Part shown: positions 39,209 through 43,558 of the stretch, piece after piece
Layout: each line of letters starts with the position of its first letter
Numbering within the stretch: the first letter of the stretch is position 1
IMG/VR virus record: IMGVR_UViG_3300025093_000042
Location: 1 to 43,558 of that record
Length of the DNA stretch: 43,558 bases
Source of the DNA: a virus
Direction: 5' to 3' (one strand)
The notes under the pieces: model-generated
Seen by the model: the letters and a program-made list of their open reading frames with translations, nothing else
What the model was told of the DNA's origin: nothing
The model's database searches: none
Position numbers and translations under genes: made by a program

Positions 39209-39420
39209 TGGCCAGCATCTATGTGACCAAAGAAGGTGATGCCTTGGACCTGATTTGCCACCGTGAATACGGTGCGCAGGCCGGGGTTGCGGAACAGGTT
39301 CTGGAAGCCAACCCGCACATCAAGAATGTCGCGCATCGCTTCCCTGCTGGTTTGGAAATCACCCTGCCTGACTTGAATGTGCAGGACAGCGCAAGTCAGC
39401 CTCTGAGGCTTTGGGACTGA
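39208..39420 (+). CDS. X: Tail protein X (LysM-like)
   Basis: 70 residues. YVTKEGDALDLICHREYG, then GVAEQVLEANPHIKNVAHRF and PAGLEITLPDL match P2 gpX, a LysM-fold protein. Coupled to U and D by TGATG. Confidence 0.93.
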   Translation: MASIYVTKEGDALDLICHREYGAQAGVAEQVLEANPHIKNVAHRFPAGLEITLPDLNVQDSASQPLRLWD

Positions 39421-40415
39421 TGACACACCCTCGCATTCTGGTGACCGTCGATGGCATCCCTGTGTCCGGCGCGTTCTTTGATCGGCTGGTGAGCCTGACC
39501 ATCACTGACCGTGAAGGCATCAGGTCTGACACGCTGGACCTGACATTCAATGACGCACCGCCGCATTTCCAATCCCCGCGACGGGGCGCGATTGTGACAG
39601 TGACCATCCTGAATGGCTTCAGCGGGGGCTTCATCGGGGCCTATGTTATCGACCGGGTGGAATTCAAATGCCTGCCGCACACTATCACGGTCAAAGGGCA
39701 TTCTGCTGACCTGCGTTCTGAGATGAAGGCCAATAAGACCAAGCATTGGGACGGCAAGTCGGTCAAGGAAATCGTGGAAGAAAAGGCAGGTGACTACGGC
39801 CTGCAATCCAAGATTTCCGATGCCGTGTCGGGTCATGTCTATGACTGGATTGGCCAGCAGGACGAGTCCGATTTGCATTTTCTGGAACGGCTGGCGCAGC
39901 GCCACGGGGCGTTGTTCACCATCAAGAACGGGACGCTACTTTGGTTAGAGCGCGGCACTGGCAAAACAGCGGATGGAACAGCCATTCCGCCGTCGCTGAT
40001 ATTCATGCCGTCCATCGTGGAAGGCACATGCCGGATGTCGGAAACGGACGTGGACCGCTTTGCCAAGGTCAAAGCCTATTGGCAGGACCGCAAGGGGGCA
40101 AAGCGGCAGGAAGTGATTGTGGATGCTGACCCGGAGGCCAGCGGTGAACACGTCCTGCGCGACCCCTTCAGCAGCAAGGAAGAGGCTGAAGCCGCGGCTA
40201 AAGCAGCGGCACGCGAAATGATCCGCGGTTTGATCGAAACCGGGTGTTCGATCGTGGGCAGGCCCGGCCTGATGGCGGGGCAACCAATCATCTATGCAGG
40301 CGTCCGGCCTTTGGTCGATGGTCGGGAATTCATTCTGGAAATGGTGAAGCACACCTTCACCAAGTCGGGCGGTCTGCGCACGGCGTTCAGTGGCAAATTG
40401 AAAGCAGAGGCTTAG
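39420..40415 (+). CDS. D: Late control/baseplate hub protein D
   Basis: 331 residues from ATG 39420 (TGATG). PRILVTVDGIPVSGAFFDRL, then ITVKGHSADLRSEMKANKTK, HWDGKSVKEIVEEKAGDYGL and DESDLHFLERLAQRHGALFT are the phage_GPD signature. In P2 it is the hub carrying the spike. The last gene of the tail module. Confidence 0.94.
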   Translation: MTHPRILVTVDGIPVSGAFFDRLVSLTITDREGIRSDTLDLTFNDAPPHFQSPRRGAIVTVTILNGFSGGFIGAYVIDRVEFKCLPHTITVKGHSADLRSEMKANKTKHWDGKSVKEIVEEKAGDYGLQSKISDAVSGHVYDWIGQQDESDLHFLERLAQRHGALFTIKNGTLLWLERGTGKTADGTAIPPSLIFMPSIVEGTCRMSETDVDRFAKVKAYWQDRKGAKRQEVIVDADPEASGEHVLRDPFSSKEEAEAAAKAAAREMIRGLIETGCSIVGRPGLMAGQPIIYAGVRPLVDGREFILEMVKHTFTKSGGLRTAFSGKLKAEA

Positions 40416-40457
40416 GCGGTCAACGAACTGCCTAACAGGCGAGAAAGGAGACATCGG

Positions 40458-40865
40458 TTGCTGGGCAGAATTGTTGATGCGGGGGCGCAGGCCATAACGT
40501 GGCAGGCCCCGGTTCTGTTTGTGCAGGCGGCGGGAACTGCCGTAGCTGCAGCTGCCCCGGATATGCCGGGTGCGGAAATGTTGCTGGAAGTGAAGGATGA
40601 ACTGGCGGTCCTGGCGTTCAGCGGTGTCGCTGGTGCCTTCACCAAGGCTGTGATGTTTCCGCAATCTGGATGGCGCAAGCGGGCTGTATATGGGCTTTCC
40701 AGTGCCATTTCTGCGGTGTTTTTGGGTGGCGTCGTTGGGGCCATCGCCGTCAAACTCGGTGCCCCTGAAGTCTATGCGTTCTTGGCGGCGGGATTTCTGA
40801 CAGGCTTTGCTGGCAAAGAGGGTATCACTGCAATGCAGGAAAAGGTCATGGGGAAACCGCAATGA
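40458..40865 (+). CDS. Membrane protein, putative holin
   Basis: 135 residues from TTG 40458 with AAGGAG seven bases before. Hydrophobic stretches: around 15-33 (APVLFVQAAGTAVAAAAP), 52-62, 80-98 (AISAVFLGGVVGAIAVKLGA) and 104-115. As the first gene after the tail module, just before the endolysin cluster, a holin is the natural guess, but I recognise no holin family for certain. Confidence 0.65.
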   Translation: MLGRIVDAGAQAITWQAPVLFVQAAGTAVAAAAPDMPGAEMLLEVKDELAVLAFSGVAGAFTKAVMFPQSGWRKRAVYGLSSAISAVFLGGVVGAIAVKLGAPEVYAFLAAGFLTGFAGKEGITAMQEKVMGKPQ

Positions 40866-41128
40866 TTGCGAACTTGGTGGTGGGCGTATCGCTGATTTGT
40901 GTCATTGCCTGTTCATGGCATCTGGCGCAGCAAAACGTGCTTGGGAAAGAGCCATTCGCGCGATTGATTGGCTTGACCTATGGGCTGATGTCGATGGGCG
41001 CGATTGCATGGCTTTGCGCCCCCTTACTGCCCTTTGGTGAAGTGGGTGTGCCCCTCTTTGTCGGAGGCATGGCCATCAACCTTCTGCTGATTTCCGTGCG
41101 CCTGCACCGATTATACGAACGCGACTGA
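40862..41128 (+). CDS. Small three-segment membrane protein, holin or lysis accessory
   Basis: 88 residues with three membrane spans (NLVVGVSLICVIACSWHL; GLMSMGAIAWLCAPLLPF; PLFVGGMAINLLLISVRL), the topology of a class I holin. ATGA overlap with the preceding membrane gene. A strong terminator follows 26 bases after the stop. Confidence 0.68.
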   Translation: MIANLVVGVSLICVIACSWHLAQQNVLGKEPFARLIGLTYGLMSMGAIAWLCAPLLPFGEVGVPLFVGGMAINLLLISVRLHRLYERD

Positions 41129-41154
41129 CGCCCCTGAAAATCTCAAATCCATCC

Positions 41155-41177
41155 GGCCCGCCTCTGGCGGGCCTTTT
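41155..41177 (+). terminator. Intrinsic terminator between holin-type genes and the endolysin
   Basis: GGCCCGCC (41155-41162) pairs with GGCGGGCC (41166-41173) around TCT, followed by TTTT. It lies 17 bases before the endolysin ATG, so endolysin expression depends on read-through or antitermination. Confidence 0.8.
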
Positions 41178-41194
41178 CGTTGCGAGGTGACACC

Positions 41195-41935
41195 ATGACC
41201 ATGACTATCAAAGAGCGCCAGCGCCATCTGAAGCGCCACGGCTTTTACCACGGGCGTATCGACGGCATTCACGGCCCCAAGACTGAGGCTGCGACCATAG
41301 CTTTCAAAAAGTCACTGGGGTTGCGTGCGCGGGATTACGTTGGCCCTGTCACAGCCATGGCCCTGCGCAAGGGTGTCAAGCCTGCGCCCGCGCGGATCGC
41401 GATGCAAGGTGCGAATGTGAGGATGCCGGAATGGTTGCGTTTGGCCTACAGTTTTCATGGCCTGCGGGAGATACCGGGTCGGTCGCACAACGCGGACATT
41501 CTGGGCTGGTGGGAGCGACTGCAGCTACCTTTCCGCGATGATGAAACGCCTTGGTGTGCAGGCTTCGCTAACGCCATGGTGCATGCGGCTGGTTTGCCGG
41601 TTGTCGGCAAGAACCGGGCGGCAGCACTTGGATGGCGCTGGAATGCGTATGGTAAGAAGCTGAACGGTCCTGCGCTTGGAGCAGTGATGTCGATAACCCG
41701 TCCCGGCCGTCCCGGCAGTGGTCACATGACATTTGTGGCAGGTCGGGATGCGCAAGGGCGCATCATGGGGCTTGGTGGTAACCAAGGCAATGCGGTCAGC
41801 ATAAACCCCTATCATCCGACTGCCCGTGATGCGCAGTATCACTGGCCTGAAGGTGCGCGACCGCCTGCTGAAATCGGCCTCGAGACGCTGCCCATCATCA
41901 CTGCATCTGGTGCAGTTCTGACGAACGAGGCGTGA
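41195..41935 (+). CDS. Endolysin: peptidoglycan-binding domain plus C40/CHAP-like peptidase
   Basis: 246 residues from ATG 41195. About 4-62 are a PG-binding-1 domain (RQRHLKRHGFYHGRIDGIHG, PKTEAATIAFKK). From 75 a TIGR02594-type cysteine amidase/peptidase follows: C121 in DETPWCAGFAN, H177 in GSGHMTFVAG, and a polar third residue near N196 (LGGNQGNAVS). No signal peptide, so a holin is needed for release. It cuts the peptidoglycan at lysis. Confidence 0.92.
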   Translation: MTMTIKERQRHLKRHGFYHGRIDGIHGPKTEAATIAFKKSLGLRARDYVGPVTAMALRKGVKPAPARIAMQGANVRMPEWLRLAYSFHGLREIPGRSHNADILGWWERLQLPFRDDETPWCAGFANAMVHAAGLPVVGKNRAAALGWRWNAYGKKLNGPALGAVMSITRPGRPGSGHMTFVAGRDAQGRIMGLGGNQGNAVSINPYHPTARDAQYHWPEGARPPAEIGLETLPIITASGAVLTNEA

Positions 41936-41936
41936 C

Positions 41937-42197
41937 ATGCTGAAACTATTCGGGCGCTTTATCATAGGGGGCCGTTCTGGGAAGCGTGAACAGGCGTGGG
42001 CTGTTTTCCTGCTTTGGTGCGCTGCGTTTGGTTGGATGGCGGTGAAAGAGGCTTCTTCCATTCCAATGGACGGGACGCAGGCCATCCTGACAGCTGCATT
42101 GTGGCCCGTGCTGATTAACTTGGCGGCGGCGCACGGAATGGAGTGGTTCAGTACCCAAACGCAATGGGGCCAAAAGGCGGGTTGGACGGAAGAATGA
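41937..42197 (+). CDS. Small membrane protein (lysis cassette)
   Basis: 86 residues with two membrane segments (AWAVFLLWCAAFGWMAV; ILTAALWPVLINLAAAHGM), short basic N-terminus and charged C-terminus, a class II holin-like topology. Between endolysin and spanin genes. One of three candidate holins or antiholins in the cluster. Confidence 0.68.
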   Translation: MLKLFGRFIIGGRSGKREQAWAVFLLWCAAFGWMAVKEASSIPMDGTQAILTAALWPVLINLAAAHGMEWFSTQTQWGQKAGWTEE

Positions 42198-42556
42198 TGG
42201 CGATTGCGTTGCGCTTCGGCTGGCGCATCTTATCCAGCCGCGTCGGCCTTGCTGCTGTCCTGTGTGCGCTACTGTGGGGCTGGCACGTCTATGACAAGCG
42301 CCAGACCGTCAAGGCTGCACGTGAAGGATTCGTGCGCGAATTCGAACTGACAGCCGTTCAGACGGAATTGGAAGCGTTGCGCCGCAGGATGGCTGCAGTT
42401 GATGCCGCCAACCAAGCGCTGCAGGAAAAAGTTCAGGTGGCCGAAGGTGAAGCGCTGCGCTTCGCCACAGAACTGGAGGCTTACGAAAGTGAAACCCAAG
42501 TCAATCCTGAAGGTGTTGTGGATACCGACCTTCTGCGCCGCTTGCGGGCAAACTGA
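42194..42556 (+). CDS. Inner-membrane spanin subunit (Rz-like)
   Basis: 120 residues from ATG 42194 (ATGA with the upstream gene). One N-terminal membrane anchor (GLAAVLCALLWGWHVYDK) and a long periplasmic coiled coil (EFELTAVQTELEALRRRMAA, then NQALQEKVQVAEGEALRFAT) are the i-spanin form. The o-spanin candidate begins inside this gene in another frame, exactly like Rz/Rz1. Confidence 0.8.
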   Translation: MMAIALRFGWRILSSRVGLAAVLCALLWGWHVYDKRQTVKAAREGFVREFELTAVQTELEALRRRMAAVDAANQALQEKVQVAEGEALRFATELEAYESETQVNPEGVVDTDLLRRLRAN

Positions 42557-42800
42557 CATCGCCCGCGTTCAGGCTGCGGGTGAAGCTGTTGGTGAGGCGC
42601 GGGCGGAACGAGTTCTGCCGGACCTACCTGCAGACTGCCGCCGCCAGTCGCGCAGTGGTGTGCAGGCCGGTGACCGTCTGGATGTCGCTGTCTTGAAAAC
42701 CGATGCAGCGCTTGACCGGCAGAACGCCCGAACTCTGCGGTGCGCGGAATGGTATGACCGGCTTCAGGCCGGTGTTCAGGCGCAAGATGGGCCGCAATGA
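42489..42800 (+). CDS. Outer-membrane spanin lipoprotein (Rz1-like), overlapping gene
   Basis: 103 residues from GTG 42489 with GGAGG nine bases before; overlaps the Rz-like gene by 68 bases in a different frame. Basic start and short hydrophobic stretch (MKPKSILKVLWIPTFCAACG) with a lipobox-like F-C-A-A-C (the -3 position is unusual). The periplasmic part is VLPDLPADCRRQ..., LDRQNARTLRCAEWYD, seen in Rz1-type proteins of this phage group. A cytoplasmic start further upstream would give no signal, so this start is preferred. Confidence 0.72.
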   Translation: MKPKSILKVLWIPTFCAACGQTDIARVQAAGEAVGEARAERVLPDLPADCRRQSRSGVQAGDRLDVAVLKTDAALDRQNARTLRCAEWYDRLQAGVQAQDGPQ

Positions 42801-43249
42801 TTACCTTCGCCTTCTACAAGGGTCGTGGAAAGACTGTTTGGGAACGTCTTCAGGATGCGGGTATTCGCTTCGCCACGCGCGGAATTTACAGCCATGTGGA
42901 ATTGATCGCAGGGCCAGTCGAACTCGGTCGAGTGGCGGTCTGCCTTTCATCGTCGGGCCGGGATGGCGGCGTGCGCGAAAAGCGCATTCTGCTGAAGTCG
43001 GATAGCTGGGATTTGGTGCAAATGAATATCGCGCCGGAACAGCCAGTTCAGTTCATCCGTGACCGGATCGGTGCCCGCTATGACTATCGAGGCATCCTGT
43101 TTTCACAAGTGTTGGCCCTTGGCCGTCATAGCGAGTCGCGTTGGTTCTGTTCTGAGATTTGCGCCGCTGCCCTTGGCCTCAAAAGCCCGCAGCGCATGTC
43201 GCCGCAATTGCTCTTCGAAGTGCTGACTTGGGGGCGAACTTCGGCCTGA
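42797..43249 (+). CDS. Permuted NlpC/P60 (papain-like, YiiX/YebB-type) protein
   Basis: 150 residues. H in RGIYSHVELI (about 33) and C in RWFCSEICAAALGL (about 118) with D-Y-R-G before it are laid out as in the permuted papain-like family, in which His precedes Cys. Function is unproven: a second lysis enzyme, or an amidase acting on lipids or peptides. ATGA overlap with the lipoprotein gene. Last gene before attR; no clear terminator with a T-run follows. Confidence 0.75.
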   Translation: MITFAFYKGRGKTVWERLQDAGIRFATRGIYSHVELIAGPVELGRVAVCLSSSGRDGGVREKRILLKSDSWDLVQMNIAPEQPVQFIRDRIGARYDYRGILFSQVLALGRHSESRWFCSEICAAALGLKSPQRMSPQLLFEVLTWGRTSA

Positions 43250-43338
43250 AATCGCGTCTAGTCATTCATGATATGTTCCGCGATATTTCCGGTGCCCCCT
43301 AATCAGAAATCCATTTGATTTCAGCGGCATTCCATCTC
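43250..43338. other. Right att arm
   Basis: Gene-free, AT-richer. A hairpin-capable pair GAAATC (43303-43308) and GATTTC (43317-43322 region) could be an integrase arm site or a weak terminator. Nothing else stands out. Confidence 0.4.
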
Positions 43339-43382
43339 TTGCAAATCCGTGTACAGGAGTTCGATTCTCCTACTCGCCTCCA
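43339..43382 (+). pseudogene. attR: displaced 3' half of the original host tRNA-Cys
   Basis: Begins with the 17-base core (43339-43355) and continues to the CCA. The T-stem is AGGAG/CTCCT instead of ACCGG/CCGGT at attL, each internally fully paired. There is no 5' half upstream. This is the end of the tRNA before integration, now inactive. Host DNA follows from 43383. Confidence 0.92.
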
Positions 43383-43558
43383 CTATATTTCCCTCTCTAA
43401 ATTACGTTTCTCACAGGCTGGTCGCGCGTGGCATGCGTCGTGGCTATGGCATCCTCTATGTTTTAACCGTATTATCCGCCAAACACGGAAAATTGCGCCT
43501 ATTGACCCGACTGGCCGTTGCCCGGCGGGCGGTGATGTGGCATCTCACGAGACAAATA
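43383..43558. other. Host flank, no gene seen
   Basis: 176 bases of chromosome beyond attR. I see no reading frame of note, and the stretch is too short to place. Confidence 0.6.

Noticed and set aside
43250-43330. Terminator at the end of the late operon
   Set aside because: Inverted repeats (for example GAAATCGCG with a bulged CGCGATATTTC) are present but none is followed by a T-run.
1-43558. CRISPR array, insertion sequence or transposase
   Set aside because: No regularly spaced repeats and no transposase-like protein were seen on either strand.

Overview
The window is one complete, apparently intact temperate prophage of about 43.3 kb. It sits in a tRNA-Cys(GCA) gene of an alphaproteobacterium, probably of the Rhodobacterales. 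The host guess rests on the moderately high GC content, a GapR-type DNA-binding protein, an alphaproteobacterial-type LexA box and the general style of the phage proteins; no long host gene is present to confirm it. Only 34 bases of host DNA lie to the left of the tRNA gene and about 176 to the right of attR. The att core is a 17-base identity at 65-81 and 43339-43355. Element and host carry different but fully base-paired T-stems, so integration swapped the 3' half of the tRNA.

Layout. (1) 225-10161, minus strand: a leftward early operon of about 20 tightly overlapping genes that ends in the tyrosine integrase. It encodes a SNF2-type helicase, a PD-(D/E)XK nuclease, a PAPS-reductase-like ATP pyrophosphatase, a DUF5131 (Gp37/Gp68) Cys-cluster protein, a NYN-domain RNase, a GapR-domain protein and many small proteins. 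One small plus-strand gene (9290-9562) is embedded against the current. (2) 10162-11091: the immunity region. A short XRE repressor without a cleavage domain faces a Cro-like gene, and five copies or near copies of a 15-base operator lie in the leftward and rightward control regions. A 56-residue plus-strand gene behind a GTTC-N7-GTTC LexA box overlaps the repressor gene tail to tail. This suggests SOS induction through a LexA-controlled antirepressor. (3) 11105-17878: a BRCT protein on the minus strand, then rightward early genes: a regulator, a DUF1937 protein, a DNA methyltransferase, HTH proteins, a DUF1376-like replication protein, an iteron cluster that looks like the origin, and a NusG-like protein. 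(4) 17879-18327: a gene-free leader with a possible promoter, a foldable RNA and two strong intrinsic terminators. With the NusG-like gene just upstream, this looks like an antitermination control point for the late operon. (5) 18328-26936: lambda-type packaging and head genes (Z-like protein, candidate cos, small and large terminase, portal, gpW, ClpP-type protease with a nested scaffold start, decoration protein, capsid, connectors). (6) 26936-40415: a contractile tail in P2 order (V, PAAR, W, J, I, fibre genes, sheath, tube, E/E+E', tape measure, U, X, D). It includes a Staphylococcus-nuclease-like gene among the fibre genes, a canonical -1 frameshift signal in E, and a membrane-protein moron on the minus strand. 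(7) 40458-43249: lysis genes (membrane proteins/holin candidates, a C40/CHAP-like endolysin, overlapping spanin genes) and a papain-like fold protein.

The virus would be a myovirus with a lambda-like head and a P2-like tail. Start codons were chosen largely on the very consistent TGATG/ATGA stop-start coupling and on Shine-Dalgarno spacing.
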